Below, one piece after another: positions 27,125 through 36,974 of a DNA stretch of 64,000 nucleotides. Every line of letters begins with the position of its first letter. Positions within the stretch are counted from its first letter, which is position 1. The position numbers were made by a program, and so were the translations under genes. Under the pieces are notes generated by a model that saw nothing but the letters and a program-made list of their open reading frames with translations, was not told the origin of the DNA and did no database searches. The DNA comes from Beggiatoa leptomitoformis (GTDB lineage Bacteria > Pseudomonadota > Gammaproteobacteria > Beggiatoales > Beggiatoaceae): the NCBI RefSeq assembly GCF_001305575.3, contig NZ_CP012373.2, forward strand, positions 3,982,799 to 4,046,798, given 5' to 3'.

Positions 27125-28005
27125 ACGCTGTCCCCCCCCCTTCTCAAACAACTTCTTTAATGTTTTCTTGGTTTGGACGTTTACGCCAAGCACTTGCAAA
27201 TGAGCCGCAAGATAAAGAACAATTGATAACCCTGTTACGTGATGCACAAAAACGCAGTCTATTTAATACCGATACGTTAAATATGATTGAGGGTGCGTTA
27301 GCGATTGCTGAAATGCAGGTGCGCGATATTACGATTCCGCGTGCGCAAATGGTGGTTTTATATTTGGACGATACGCCCGAAGATATGATGCGGACGGTAA
27401 TAGAATCAGGACATTCTCGCTTTCCGATGTTGGGCGAGAATAAGGATGATGTTCAAGGTATTTTTCTTGCTAAAGATTTGCTGGAATATTTTGCCCAAGG
27501 TAAACCGAATGATTTTAATCCGCGTGATTTAATGCGTCCTGCGGTCTTTGTGCCTGAAAGTAAGCGGTTAAATATTTTATTGCGCGAGTTTCGTACCAGT
27601 CGTAACCACATGGCAATTGTCGTCGATGAATATGGTGGTGTTGCGGGTTTAGTAACGATTGAAGATGTGATTGAACAAATTGTGGGTGATATTGATGACG
27701 AACACGATTTTGATGATCAAGTGTATATTAAACCCAGAGAAACAGATATTTACTCGGTTTTGGCCTTAACGCCAATAGAGGAGTTTAATGAATACTTTAA
27801 AACTAATTTTAGTAATGAAGAATTTGACACCATTGGCGGCGTTGTGATTAATACCTTTGGACATTTACCGCAACGTGGAGAAAAAATCTTTTTAGAAGGC
27901 TTAGAATTTGAAGTTATTCGTTCTAATAGTCGTCGTTTACACTTGTTACGAGTAAGGCGAATGAGTTTTCCCGCTGTGACAGACGAGGATTATATTGACT
28001 TATAG
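27121..28005 (+). CDS. corC: CorC/HlyC family protein (YbeX)
   Basis: A cytoplasmic CBS-pair protein of the CorC/YbeX type, linked to Mg2+/Co2+ efflux and ribosome maturation. The 294 residues begin with a short leader. A CBS pair follows (about 65-195: [56 protein letters not shown]). A CorC/HlyC transporter-associated domain ends the protein (about 210-290: [19 protein letters not shown]). No membrane domain is present, matching YbeX rather than full CorB. Translation is coupled to ybeY. The lnt gene that usually follows is missing; a terminator hairpin follows instead. Confidence 0.92.
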   Translation: MNAVPPPSQTTSLMFSWFGRLRQALANEPQDKEQLITLLRDAQKRSLFNTDTLNMIEGALAIAEMQVRDITIPRAQMVVLYLDDTPEDMMRTVIESGHSRFPMLGENKDDVQGIFLAKDLLEYFAQGKPNDFNPRDLMRPAVFVPESKRLNILLREFRTSRNHMAIVVDEYGGVAGLVTIEDVIEQIVGDIDDEHDFDDQVYIKPRETDIYSVLALTPIEEFNEYFKTNFSNEEFDTIGGVVINTFGHLPQRGEKIFLEGLEFEVIRSNSRRLHLLRVRRMSFPAVTDEDYIDL

Positions 28006-28016
28006 CGGGTATTCTT

Positions 28017-28047
28017 AAGCCGTTGTCAGTGGAGAAAAACGGCTTTT
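28017..28047 (+). terminator. rho-independent terminator of the miaB-corC group
   Basis: AAGCCGTT (28017-28024) pairs perfectly with AACGGCTT (28038-28045), and the second arm runs into TTTT. It begins 12 bases after the corC stop codon. Confidence 0.75.
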
Positions 28048-28360
28048 CCTCTGCCAAGTATTAAAGAAAAACAATGGATACTATCGCTTAAAGTGCGCTT
28101 GAGGTGATGGTATCCGTGTAATCACCTCCAACAGACTAAGAACATTTGTAACGGTGTTCATGTAGCTTTAGCCGTATTTTTACTATCATTTCAGTTTATC
28201 TCCAAATACATTTCCTATTCCAGCATTAGGATTAACCCACGTTTAGGGTCAGTGCAAATTTACCCGCACAATGGGGTATGGTTGAACCTGTTATGTGCGT
28301 TAATGTCTATCGCCTAGTATTATGTAACCAATAGAATAATAAAGATAATAAGGGGGAGTT
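28048..28360. other. gene-free stretch between corC and the FAD oxidoreductase gene
   Basis: Apart from a diverged hairpin of the ACGGATA family (about 28075-28118, TGGATAC paired with GTATCCG), no gene, RNA or repeat is recognisable. The last 40 bases are AT-rich and presumably hold the promoter for the downstream gene, which has a strong AAGGGGGAG binding site. Confidence 0.5.
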
Positions 28361-29638
28361 TTGAAAATTGCCATTATTGGAACGGGTATTTCAGGATTGT
28401 GTGCTGCATGGTTATTACATACACAACATGATATTACGATTTATGAACAAAATAATTATGTTGGCGGACATAGCCAAATGATTACCGTGAAAACCGACGA
28501 GGGAATTTTTAGTATAGATACAGGGTTTCTTTTATATAACGAATTAAACTATCCAAACTTATCTGCTTTATTTAATTACTTAAATATAAAAACGCATCAG
28601 ATGGCAATGAGTTTTTCTATGTCACTGGATCAAGGAAAAATTGAGTATGCGGGGAGTGATTTAAATACCTTATTTGGACAACGGCGCAATTTATTTAATC
28701 CTGATTTTTATTTGTTATTGTGGGATATTTTACGATTTAATCGAGAAGGGAAAGCGTTGTTAGCAAATAAAAACCCGTCTGTAGTTACATTAACGCTCGG
28801 CGATTTTTTACAACGAGGCGGTTATAGTCAAGCATTCCGTCTGCATTATTTATTGCCCATGAGCGCGACGATTTGGTCTTGTCCTGCAAATAAAATATTG
28901 TCTTTTCCCGCGCTAACGCTACTCCGTTTTTTTCATAATCATGGACTATTAACCCTTAGCGACCGTCCTTTATGGCAGACAATAGAGGGTGGCACACAAC
29001 GCTATATTCAAATAATTACCGCAGACATCCGTGATAAATTACATCTTTCCACCCCTGCAACTGCTATTACACGCCACCCGACAGGTTGTTATGTTTATGA
29101 TGCGCTAGGTAATCAAAACACATTTGATGCAGTCGTGATTGCAACCCATGCCGACCAAGCCTTAACATTACTTACCGACCCTAGCGACGCAGAACAACAA
29201 TTGCTCAGTTGCTTTAAATATCAAAAAAATCGGGCGGTGTTACATACGGATATTTTACTAATGCCATTACGACGGCGGATTTGGTCAGCATGGAATTATA
29301 TTGCAACCACACACCACAATCAGATAAAAGAAGTTTCCGTCACCTATTGGATAAATCGTTTACAATTCTTACCCACTAAACAAGCCTTTTTTCTTTCCTT
29401 CAACCCCCAAATTGAACCACAACATCCTTTACATGAAATAAACTATCAGTATCCCATTTTTGATAGTCGCGCCATTATTGCGCAAGGCAAACTGAAACAA
29501 CTGCAAGGACAACAGAATACTTGGTATTGTGGCAGTTATTTCAACAACGGTTTTCATGAAGATGCGTTAAATTCAGGTTTAGCGGTTGCTAACGCTTTGG
29601 GCATTAAACCAATGTGGCAATGCCAAGCGGTAGGGTAA
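28361..29638 (+). CDS. FAD/NAD-binding oxidoreductase, COG2907 type
   Basis: A 425-residue amine-oxidase-like flavoprotein. Residues 1-30 form the dinucleotide-binding fold (IAIIGTGISGLCAAWLL, then ITIYEQNNYVGGHS). The conserved TGFLLYNELNYPNL matches the COG2907 branch of predicted NAD/FAD-binding proteins. Relatives often sit beside DUF1365 and cyclopropane-fatty-acid synthase genes and are suspected to act in fatty-acid modification; those partners are not here. The TTG start at 28361 is supported by AAGGGGGAG just upstream. Substrate unknown. Confidence 0.82.
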   Translation: MKIAIIGTGISGLCAAWLLHTQHDITIYEQNNYVGGHSQMITVKTDEGIFSIDTGFLLYNELNYPNLSALFNYLNIKTHQMAMSFSMSLDQGKIEYAGSDLNTLFGQRRNLFNPDFYLLLWDILRFNREGKALLANKNPSVVTLTLGDFLQRGGYSQAFRLHYLLPMSATIWSCPANKILSFPALTLLRFFHNHGLLTLSDRPLWQTIEGGTQRYIQIITADIRDKLHLSTPATAITRHPTGCYVYDALGNQNTFDAVVIATHADQALTLLTDPSDAEQQLLSCFKYQKNRAVLHTDILLMPLRRRIWSAWNYIATTHHNQIKEVSVTYWINRLQFLPTKQAFFLSFNPQIEPQHPLHEINYQYPIFDSRAIIAQGKLKQLQGQQNTWYCGSYFNNGFHEDALNSGLAVANALGIKPMWQCQAVG

Positions 29639-29779
29639 AATAATCATTTGTCCTCAAAACAAAAAAAACGCTAACGCTCTCGTTAAAATACACCCGCTAT
29701 AATTTATGTGCTGTTGCAAAAAAAAATTGTCCCCATCATATTCATCATCACGCTTTATTGACGCTAGATTTCCCTAATT

Positions 29780-32479
29780 ATGTTTGCCGCAACCCCGACC
29801 GACCTACAACTGTTTGACCCTCAAAAATTCGCGCTCCTGCTCGCGCAAGCTAACTCGCCTGTTAAAGCCTTTCGTGAGGCATTACAACAAGGAAATGAGA
29901 TACTTAATGCACGGTTTCAACTTTCTATGAATGCGATAGAAGCAGTTACCCAGCGCGCATGGCTGATTGACCAGATATTATTTGCGGCATGGCAATGTTA
30001 CAACTGGTCTGTGCCTGACGACATGGCATTAGTTGCCGTTGGCGGTTATGGACGGGGCGAATTACATCCCTATTCAGATATAGACCTGATGATTTTATTG
30101 CGTCATCCCATGGATAACACAACACAAGAAGACGCAACCGCATTTATTACGTTTTTATGGGATATTCAGTTAGAAGTTGGGCATAGTGTTCGCACCCTAG
30201 ACGAATGCGAACAAGAAGCCCTTGCAGACATTACGGTGATTACTAACTTAATGGAAGCACGCTTATTAACAGGCTCACAAACCCTATTTAATGATATGGT
30301 TGGGCGCATTCATCCTAATCGAATGTGGGCAAGCAAAGAATTTTTTGCCGCTAAAGTCAATGAACAAAATTTACGCCACGAAAAATATCACGGTACAGGC
30401 TACAATCTTGAACCCAATATAAAAGAAGGTCCCGGTGGTTTGCGTGATATTCAAACCGTTGCATGGGTTGCAAAACGCCATTTTGGTGCGCGAACCTTAC
30501 ACGATTTAGTTCATCATGGCTTTTTAACAGAAGAAGAATACAAAGCAATGATAGGCGGACAAGAGTTTTTATGGAAAATCCGCCAGTTATTACACATCAT
30601 GGCAAAACGGCGTGAAGACCGTATTTTATTTGACCATCAACGCTCGCTTTCTGCGACGCTCGGTTATCACGATACCAACGCCCATTTAGGCGTTGAAGAC
30701 TTCATGAAAAACTACTACCGCACTATTAAAGAACTCAGTAGTTTAAATGACATGCTCTTACAATTGTTTCATGAAGTTATTCTATACGGCGATTTGCCCG
30801 CAAATATTCGCCCGCTTAATAAACGCTTTCAAGTGCGTAACGACTATATTGAGGTTATGCACGATAAAGTCTTTATGAATTATCCATTTGCATTGTTAGA
30901 AATTTTCTTACTGTTACAACAAAATCCAGAAATACAAGGCATTAGAGCAAGCACCATTCGATTAATGCGTCAATACCGCTGGTTAATTGATGATGCCTTT
31001 CATCGTGATTTACGGGCGCGTAGCCTATTTTTTGAAATCATTCGCCAACCGCGCGGTTTAACCCGTTCTTTACGGCGTATGAATCGTTACGGCATTTTAG
31101 GGGCATATATTCCCGCCTTTGGCAAAATTGTTGGACAAATGCAATACGACCTGTTTCATGTTTATACCGTTGATGAACACAGTATTTTCGTTGTGCGTAA
31201 TCTGCGTCGTTTTGGAATTTTAGAATTTCGCCATGAATTTCCCTTCTGCTCAAAAATTATGGATTCTTTACCCAAGCCCGAATTATTGTATTTAGCGGGT
31301 TTATTTCACGATATTGCCAAAGGAAGGGGGGGCGACCATTCTATTTTAGGGGAAAGTGAAACCATGATTTTTTGTCAAGCACATGGTTTAAGTGACTATG
31401 ATGCGCGCTTTGTTTCATGGCTGGTTCGTCATCATTTACTGATGTCCATCACGGCTCAACGCCAAGACACTTCCGACCCTGAAGTCATTAACCATTTTGC
31501 GCAAAAAATCGGTGATTGTGTTCGCTTAGATTATTTATACCTGCTAACTGTTGCGGATATTCGCGGTACAAATCCCAAATTGTGGAATAATTGGAAAGAT
31601 GCGTTACTTGTTGATTTATACCGTAAAACTCGGCATGTATTGCGCAATGGATTAGGTAATGTGCCTGATAAACAATTTCACATTCGCAATATTCGAAGCC
31701 AAGCCCTACAACTGTTGCAAGGGTCAAATGAAGGAAAAGTAAAAGCTTTTTGGGATGATTTGGGCGATGACTACTTTTTACGCTCTTCACCTGAAGAAGT
31801 CGCCCGCGAAACGTTTGCCGTGTTAAACCATATTGCGATAGCAACGCCTTTAGTCATGGAACGGCACAACACACAAGGCAGTACTGAATTTACTGTGTTT
31901 GCACATGAACGCGATTCCTTGTTTGCAGAAATCACTTACTTTCTGGAACAACAAGGCATTACCATTGTTGATGCGTATATTATTCCCACACAAAGTGAAT
32001 TTACGATGGCGGGTTTTTCCGTCTTAGAAGAAAGTGGCGCAGAAATTCATGATCAAGAACGGGTAGAGGGTATTTTACATGCCTTAAAAGAAGCCTTAAG
32101 CCGTGATACAAGTGTCCCTTTTTATCCCATCAATCGGCGTATTCCGCGTCAGGTCAAATACTTCACTGTTCCAACCCGTATCACATTTACACAAGACCGT
32201 AGCAATGACCATACGATTTTAGAAGTGATTACCACCGACCGCCCGGGACTACTCTCGCGTGTTGCACAAGCCTTTGTTAATTGCGATGTTCGTTTGAAAA
32301 AAGCCAATATTGCAACATTAGGTTCACGGGTAGAAGACGTATTTTTTATTACTGACCGTACTAATCACTTGTTGTATTCCTCAGACCAACTAGACGCATT
32401 GCGTGAAGAATTATCCATGGTTTTAGACGTGGAAAAAGAAGTAAAGATGAATGCCAGTTCAAAAGCGATTACTTTTTGA
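29780..32479 (+). CDS. glnD: GlnD, PII uridylyltransferase / uridylyl-removing enzyme
   Basis: GlnD senses glutamine and adds or removes UMP on PII proteins, controlling nitrogen assimilation. The 899 residues match the family length. The nucleotidyltransferase domain has GGYGRGELHPYSDIDLMIL (about 88-106), and a GlnD-specific helical region follows (NIKEGPGGLRDIQT). The HD domain for UMP removal has LAGLFHDIAKGRGGDHS (about 507-523). Two C-terminal ACT domains follow (about 710-790 and 815-890, ITTDRPGLLSRVAQAF). Stand-alone gene; a long palindromic repeat follows its stop. Confidence 0.96.
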   Translation: MFAATPTDLQLFDPQKFALLLAQANSPVKAFREALQQGNEILNARFQLSMNAIEAVTQRAWLIDQILFAAWQCYNWSVPDDMALVAVGGYGRGELHPYSDIDLMILLRHPMDNTTQEDATAFITFLWDIQLEVGHSVRTLDECEQEALADITVITNLMEARLLTGSQTLFNDMVGRIHPNRMWASKEFFAAKVNEQNLRHEKYHGTGYNLEPNIKEGPGGLRDIQTVAWVAKRHFGARTLHDLVHHGFLTEEEYKAMIGGQEFLWKIRQLLHIMAKRREDRILFDHQRSLSATLGYHDTNAHLGVEDFMKNYYRTIKELSSLNDMLLQLFHEVILYGDLPANIRPLNKRFQVRNDYIEVMHDKVFMNYPFALLEIFLLLQQNPEIQGIRASTIRLMRQYRWLIDDAFHRDLRARSLFFEIIRQPRGLTRSLRRMNRYGILGAYIPAFGKIVGQMQYDLFHVYTVDEHSIFVVRNLRRFGILEFRHEFPFCSKIMDSLPKPELLYLAGLFHDIAKGRGGDHSILGESETMIFCQAHGLSDYDARFVSWLVRHHLLMSITAQRQDTSDPEVINHFAQKIGDCVRLDYLYLLTVADIRGTNPKLWNNWKDALLVDLYRKTRHVLRNGLGNVPDKQFHIRNIRSQALQLLQGSNEGKVKAFWDDLGDDYFLRSSPEEVARETFAVLNHIAIATPLVMERHNTQGSTEFTVFAHERDSLFAEITYFLEQQGITIVDAYIIPTQSEFTMAGFSVLEESGAEIHDQERVEGILHALKEALSRDTSVPFYPINRRIPRQVKYFTVPTRITFTQDRSNDHTILEVITTDRPGLLSRVAQAFVNCDVRLKKANIATLGSRVEDVFFITDRTNHLLYSSDQLDALREELSMVLDVEKEVKMNASSKAITF

Positions 32480-32490
32480 ATTATCACTTA

Positions 32491-32632
32491 TTTGTCTGAA
32501 TCAGAATTTTCAGGATTTACAGAATTTCCAGAATTAAAAGGAATAACGGACAATATTATTTTAAGTGATATTATCCCTCGTTCATTTTTCTGGTTTTTAA
32601 TTCTGGAAATTTTGATTCAGACAGGCTTTTAA
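32491..32632. repeat. TCTGAATCAGGA-family palindromic repeat
   Basis: The left arm TGTCTGAATCAGAATTTTCA and later CCAGAATTAAAAG is mirrored by TTTTTAATTCTGG and TTTTGATTCAGACAGGC on the right, around a roughly 60-base AT-rich centre. It lies between the convergent glnD and lipoprotein genes and could fold into a long imperfect hairpin. Confidence 0.75.
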
Positions 32633-32647
32633 TTCAAACAGAACCAT

Positions 32648-33487
32648 CTAGCGATACGTATTAACTCGATTTATCCATCCTGCTAACCAACGTTTTTCAT
32701 TCCGTTCCACAGGTGAGTTTTGTACACGCTGGGTTAAAACTTGTGCGGCTGCCGTTGCAAATTCAACGGTTGGGTTGTTCGTATTACCCGCCATTTTATC
32801 CAACACTTGTAATAATCCCCAGCCTTGTCCGTTGTAACGTTCGGTTGTAGAAACCCCTTCACCTTTAAAATTTACGTAGTCAATCAACGCATAAATACCA
32901 TTGGCGGATTGTGCGACGCGATAAAATTGTGTGCGTATTTTTTCCTTTTGTATATCAGTCGGTAGCGTTGCCAATAGGGTTGGTAAACTTTGTTCGACAC
33001 GTTGCGCCATAAATTGTACTTGCACGGGTAATGTTTCATGCAAAAAAGTTCGCAGTAATAACATTTCATTACTATTGATTGCGCTATTAAAAGCCTCACG
33101 AGTTGCCCAAGGACAATGCGGTGTGTTTATTAACCAAGCAGGAATGTCCACTTTTTCCGTGCGCATAAATTGGATTAATAATGGAAATCCTTCTGTAAAC
33201 ACGGGTATTTTTCCTGCGGGATACCAAATGAAATGCCCAATTCCTAGAGAGGCAAAATCCTCTCCTGCATTCCATGCGGTTAAGCCTTCTATTTTCGCAC
33301 CGCTTTCATTTTGCCAAATTTTATACCCCTCCATTAGCGCGTCTTGTTCTGACAGTTGAACGTTAAATGTTTCAGTAGCCGATGTCGTGGGTTTGGTACT
33401 CGTTAGAGAGGTACACGCACTGAGAGTTAATAGGATAATACTGAAAATTATCAATAAGTAGTGAGTATAACGTGTAAAATATTGCAT
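32648..33487 (-). CDS. lipoprotein, possibly with a lysozyme-like fold
   Basis: The 279-residue product starts with a hydrophobic signal and lipobox (LLTLSACTS, Cys about 25). The mature part opens with YKIWQNESGAKIEGLTAWNA and SLGIGHFIWYPAG. A Glu followed by a glycine-rich turn in this spacing recalls lysozyme-like and endopeptidase folds, and proteins of this type occur as conserved uncharacterised lipoproteins in gammaproteobacteria. The rest is helical. I cannot prove catalysis. One base separates it from the upstream nudL gene on the same strand, so the two are very likely co-transcribed. Confidence 0.6.
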   Translation of the reverse strand: MQYFTRYTHYLLIIFSIILLTLSACTSLTSTKPTTSATETFNVQLSEQDALMEGYKIWQNESGAKIEGLTAWNAGEDFASLGIGHFIWYPAGKIPVFTEGFPLLIQFMRTEKVDIPAWLINTPHCPWATREAFNSAINSNEMLLLRTFLHETLPVQVQFMAQRVEQSLPTLLATLPTDIQKEKIRTQFYRVAQSANGIYALIDYVNFKGEGVSTTERYNGQGWGLLQVLDKMAGNTNNPTVEFATAAAQVLTQRVQNSPVERNEKRWLAGWINRVNTYR

Positions 33488-33488
33488 A

Positions 33489-34136
33489 CTAGACCAATAA
33501 GCCTTTAGGAGAATGTGTATTTCTCGAAGTGTGCTTACTTTCCTGTGTCATGGCAAGTTGTAGGCGTTGATAAAAATTTATGAGTATGCCTGCGGTTGCT
33601 CCCCAAATCATTCGCTCTTGATAATAAAAAACATGGTAAAAACGGGGTTGCCCTTTATAATTCATCATTTCGCGTTGATGGTTACGTTGGTCTAATAAAA
33701 AACTTAAAGGGACTTCAAACACGTCAGCGACTTCAAAACTATCTACAGTGAGTTGAAAACCCGTTTGTACGAACCCGACTATCGGTGTAATTAAAAAACC
33801 CGTTCCTGTTTCATAAGGGTCTAACGAACCTGCAATTTCAATAAATTGTGCGGGTAGTCCGATTTCTTCCATCGTCTCCCGTAATGCGGTATCAATGGGC
33901 GTTTGGTCTGTTGCATCCACACGCCCCCCGGGAAAGCAAATTTGTCCTGCATGATGATGTAAATGTGCCGTGCGTTGCGTCAAAATGACGCGATATCCAT
34001 CAGGATACGCAACTAATGGCAATAATACCGCCGCAGGAATCAGTTCAGCGACTTTGGGCGCGTGTGGATTTAACGTAAAATCGCCATTGGTGGGGAAAGT
34101 TGTGGTTAATAACGCTTGTTGAATTAATTGACGCAT
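33489..34136 (-). CDS. nudL: NudL-type Nudix hydrolase (CoA pyrophosphatase)
   Basis: Members hydrolyse CoA and related diphosphates. The 215-residue product has the CoA-family lead-in AAVLLPLVAYPDGYRVILTQ, then ICFPGGRVDATDQ and the Nudix core TALRETMEEIGL with the metal-binding REXXEE. FPGGRVD followed by a longer loop is typical of the NudL/NUDT7/8 group. It precedes the lipoprotein gene with no gap. Confidence 0.88.
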   Translation of the reverse strand: MRQLIQQALLTTTFPTNGDFTLNPHAPKVAELIPAAVLLPLVAYPDGYRVILTQRTAHLHHHAGQICFPGGRVDATDQTPIDTALRETMEEIGLPAQFIEIAGSLDPYETGTGFLITPIVGFVQTGFQLTVDSFEVADVFEVPLSFLLDQRNHQREMMNYKGQPRFYHVFYYQERMIWGATAGILINFYQRLQLAMTQESKHTSRNTHSPKGLLV

Positions 34137-34300
34137 CTGTACACCTCTATGTTCTTTTAGTTATTTTCCTTACATATTGTCCTAGTATAGAAGATTTTTT
34201 TAGGGGCTAATGGTACGCGGATAAATACAAGATTTGTCCGCATTCATCAGGTGAATACCGTTGTCTTAACCATGTAGAAAAGCAAAAAGGAGAAGCTATC

Positions 34301-34858
34301 TTGATAAAAAAAATGCTGTTTGCAGGGAGTTTTATGTTTTTACTGGCAGGTTGTGCCAGCTTGTCACAAGAAGAGTGTCAACAGGGAAATTGGCAAACCA
34401 TTGGTTATAACGATGGCGCGCAAGGTTATAAAGTAGAACGTTTTTCTTCTCATCAAGAAGCGTGTGCGGAATATAAAGTTCGTCCCAATTTTCAGTTGTA
34501 TAAACAGGGATATGAAAAGGGCATCGTGACTTATTGCCGTCCGAACAAGGGTTATGATTTAGGGAAGCAATTAAGTCAATATGAAGGTGTTTGTCCTAGT
34601 CATTTAGAAACCGCTTTTTTAAATGCGTATTTAGACGGTTTAGAAGCAAACTATCGTGCCGCGCAAACAACACTAAATAGTAAAAATAGTGAATATAGAC
34701 GTTTATCTGCTTTACTGAGTAGTTCACGCGAGGAAAACACACGACGGAAAATACAGAATGATTTAAAAACCTTAGATAACGAGATAGAACAATTAGAGAG
34801 TAAACAAGAGACGGCGATAGAACTGCGTGACCGCGCGGAGTCCATTTTATCGCATTAG
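34301..34858 (+). CDS. DUF2799 lipoprotein
   Basis: The 185-residue product has a lipoprotein signal (FLLAGCAS, Cys about 18) and a DUF2799-like domain with paired Gly/Asp turns and cysteines (WQTIGYNDGAQGY, CAEYKV, YKQGYEKGIVTYC, NKGYDLGKQL). A C-terminal coiled coil follows (about 120-180). Family function is unknown. The TTG start at 34301 is 9 bases after AAAGGAG; the next ATG (34313) is too close to use that site well. It lies 62 bases upstream of the TRAP transporter genes, without clear functional connection. Confidence 0.8.
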   Translation: MIKKMLFAGSFMFLLAGCASLSQEECQQGNWQTIGYNDGAQGYKVERFSSHQEACAEYKVRPNFQLYKQGYEKGIVTYCRPNKGYDLGKQLSQYEGVCPSHLETAFLNAYLDGLEANYRAAQTTLNSKNSEYRRLSALLSSSREENTRRKIQNDLKTLDNEIEQLESKQETAIELRDRAESILSH

Positions 34859-34920
34859 TCAAAGAGGGGTACGGTAGGTTAAAAACCCCCACGCATATCA
34901 ACCACCATCGTATTGACATT

Positions 34921-35451
34921 ATGAACTATCTACATAAAACAGTTAGATTTATTAACACCTTTAGTGAATGGACGGGCGTTATTAGCGCGTGGCTCATTCT
35001 TTTTATGGTGTTAGCCATTGTTTACGACGTATTCACCCGCGCCGTTTTTAATCAAGGTTCTGTGATGTTGCAAGAACTACAATGGCACTTATTTGCGGCA
35101 GCGTTTTTGCTCGGCGCGGCTTACACACTTAAACACGATGATCATGTGCGAGTGGACATTATCTATCGCAGTCGTTGGGTAAATGCAAAAGCCCGTGCAT
35201 GGTTAGATTTATTCGGTAGCCTATTTTTGCTCATCCCCTTTAGCCTGCTTATTATTTATTGTTCAAAGAGTTTCGTTTACAACGCCTATATTTTTAATGA
35301 AGGTTCTCCCGATGCGGGCGGATTACCTTATCGATTTATCCTCAAGGGCATACTCCCCCTCAGTTTTGTATTTCTTATTATACAAGGGGTTGGTGACGCG
35401 CTCCGTCATCTCTTATTTATTTTAGGTAGCCCTGTTGAGGAACAACGATAA
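34921..35451 (+). CDS. dctQ: TRAP transporter small membrane subunit (DctQ type)
   Basis: The small four-helix subunit of tripartite ATP-independent periplasmic transporters, 176 residues. Helices lie at about 18-40, 52-68, 95-118 and 138-160. The conserved TM2 stretch MLQELQWHLFAAAFLLGAAY and HVRVDI are present. Its TAA stop overlaps the next ATG (TAATG). The substrate-binding subunit DctP is not in the window. Confidence 0.9.
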   Translation: MNYLHKTVRFINTFSEWTGVISAWLILFMVLAIVYDVFTRAVFNQGSVMLQELQWHLFAAAFLLGAAYTLKHDDHVRVDIIYRSRWVNAKARAWLDLFGSLFLLIPFSLLIIYCSKSFVYNAYIFNEGSPDAGGLPYRFILKGILPLSFVFLIIQGVGDALRHLLFILGSPVEEQR

Positions 35452-36791
35452 TGGAATTTTTAACGATGGATGTTTGGGCATTGATGATGTTCATTGTCCT
35501 CATGTTTATGCTCCTATTGGGTTATCCTGTCGCGTTTACGTTGGGGGCAATCGCGCTGGTTTTTGGTCTAACTTTTCTCGGGCTTGGTTTTCTTGACCTG
35601 CTTCCCTTACGTATTTGGGGGATTATGACCAACTTCACGCTGCTTGCTGTTCCGCTTTTTATCTTTATGGGGATTGTCCTAGAAAAATCGGGGCTTGCAG
35701 AAGAACTGCTAGAAACTATGGGGTTATTGTTTGGTAAATTACGCGGTGGATTGGCTATTTCAGTTATTTTGGTAGGTGCATTACTTGCCGCGACAACAGG
35801 CGTTGTGGGTGCAACAGTAGTCACAATGGGTATTATCGCCCTGCCCTCTATGCTCAAAAATAATTACTCCGCTGTGCTGGCAACAGGCACAATTGCTGCC
35901 GCTGGCACATTAGGGCAAATCATCCCCCCCAGCGTTATCTTAATTCTGTTAGGCGATGTCATGGGTGTTCCTGTTGGGCGTTTATTCATGGGGGCTGTTA
36001 TCCCCGGTCTTTCCCTCGTCATCATTTACCTGCTTTATGTTATATTTATCGCGTGGCGATACCCAACAGCCGCGCCTGCACTGGCTAATTTAGATGAACA
36101 TCAGTGGAATTGGCGGTTCACAAAAAAACTCCTCAAAAGTGTTTTTCCTGTCTTAATTCTAGTCATTGGCGTATTAGGGTCGATTTTCTTTGGAATTGCC
36201 TCTCCAACCGAATCGGCTGCAATTGGTGCGGTTGTTGCCCTAATACTCGCGCTGATTCACCAACGCTTAACCCTGCGTAATCTTCTCGATGCGATGCAAC
36301 ACACGCTCCGTTTAACCAGCATGGTTTTTTTAATCCTCATTGGGGCAACGGCGTTTGGTTTAGTGTTTAAAGGAATGGGGGGCGATCAACTGGTTCATCA
36401 CATTTTTACCAATTTACCGGGGGGGATGTGGGGATTTTTAACCGTTACGATGTTATTGATTTTTGTACTGGGATTTTTCCTAGATTTTCTGGAAATCTGT
36501 TTTATTGTTGTTCCAATTGTAACCCCCATTGCCGCTCACTTTGGTATTGATTTATTGTGGTTTGCCATTTTAATTGCCGTTAATCTTCAAACATCGTTTT
36601 TATCTCCACCGTTTGGCTTTTCCCTGTTTTATCTTAAAGCCGTTGCACCGCCAACCATAAGAATCAGCACGATTTATTGGGGAATTACCCCTTTTGTCAT
36701 CTTACAATTGCTAGTCTTACTGCTCATCATCATTTTCCCACAAATTATCCTTTGGTTACCGAATGTAATGGATAGTTTGCAGGGATACTAG
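35451..36791 (+). CDS. dctM: TRAP transporter large permease subunit (DctM type)
   Basis: The 446-residue membrane subunit performs sodium-coupled uptake, usually of carboxylates, with DctQ and a periplasmic binding protein. It has about 12 hydrophobic helices. Family landmarks are FTLGAIALVFGL, VPLFIFMGIVLEKSGLAEEL, the first half-motif TTGVVGATVVTMG with GTLGQIIPPSVILILLG, and SPTESAAIGA with NLQTSFLSPPFGFSLFYLK in the second half. It is translationally coupled to dctQ. Two hairpins of the ACGGATA family follow. Confidence 0.93.
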   Translation: MEFLTMDVWALMMFIVLMFMLLLGYPVAFTLGAIALVFGLTFLGLGFLDLLPLRIWGIMTNFTLLAVPLFIFMGIVLEKSGLAEELLETMGLLFGKLRGGLAISVILVGALLAATTGVVGATVVTMGIIALPSMLKNNYSAVLATGTIAAAGTLGQIIPPSVILILLGDVMGVPVGRLFMGAVIPGLSLVIIYLLYVIFIAWRYPTAAPALANLDEHQWNWRFTKKLLKSVFPVLILVIGVLGSIFFGIASPTESAAIGAVVALILALIHQRLTLRNLLDAMQHTLRLTSMVFLILIGATAFGLVFKGMGGDQLVHHIFTNLPGGMWGFLTVTMLLIFVLGFFLDFLEICFIVVPIVTPIAAHFGIDLLWFAILIAVNLQTSFLSPPFGFSLFYLKAVAPPTIRISTIYWGITPFVILQLLVLLLIIIFPQIILWLPNVMDSLQGY

Positions 36792-36803
36792 ACTATAAAA
36801 CAA

Positions 36804-36838
36804 CACGGATACTACCGCTCTAAACGGTGTTATCCGTT
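36804..36838. terminator. CACGGATA...TATCCGT hairpin after dctM
   Basis: ACGGATACTACCG at 36805 pairs with CGGTGTTATCCGT ending at 36837, 14 bases after the dctM stop. It is almost identical to the hairpin at 8637. Confidence 0.7.
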
Positions 36839-36842
36839 TAAC

Positions 36843-36872
36843 GTCTGTCTGAATCAAAGTTTTCAGCATTAA
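36843..36872. repeat. left-arm fragment of the TCTGAATCAGGA repeat
   Basis: GTCTGTCTGAATCAAAGTTT and TCAGCATTAAC match the left arm of the long palindromic family with a few changes. No right arm is visible before the next hairpin. Confidence 0.45.
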
Positions 36873-36907
36873 CAAACAACCATACTTAAAAACCAGAAAG
36901 ATGAATA

Positions 36908-36946
36908 ACGGATACCACTACTTTACGCGGTGTTATCCGTTTTTTT
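36908..36946 (+). terminator. ACGGATA hairpin followed by a T run
   Basis: ACGGATACCAC at 36908 and CGGTGTTATCCGT ending at 36940 form the stem, followed at once by seven T bases, the textbook form of an intrinsic terminator. It is a second family copy within 100 bases, between convergent dctM and DUF58 genes. Confidence 0.75.
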
Positions 36947-36974
36947 GTTATAGCAACAGCCAATTTTAAAACCG

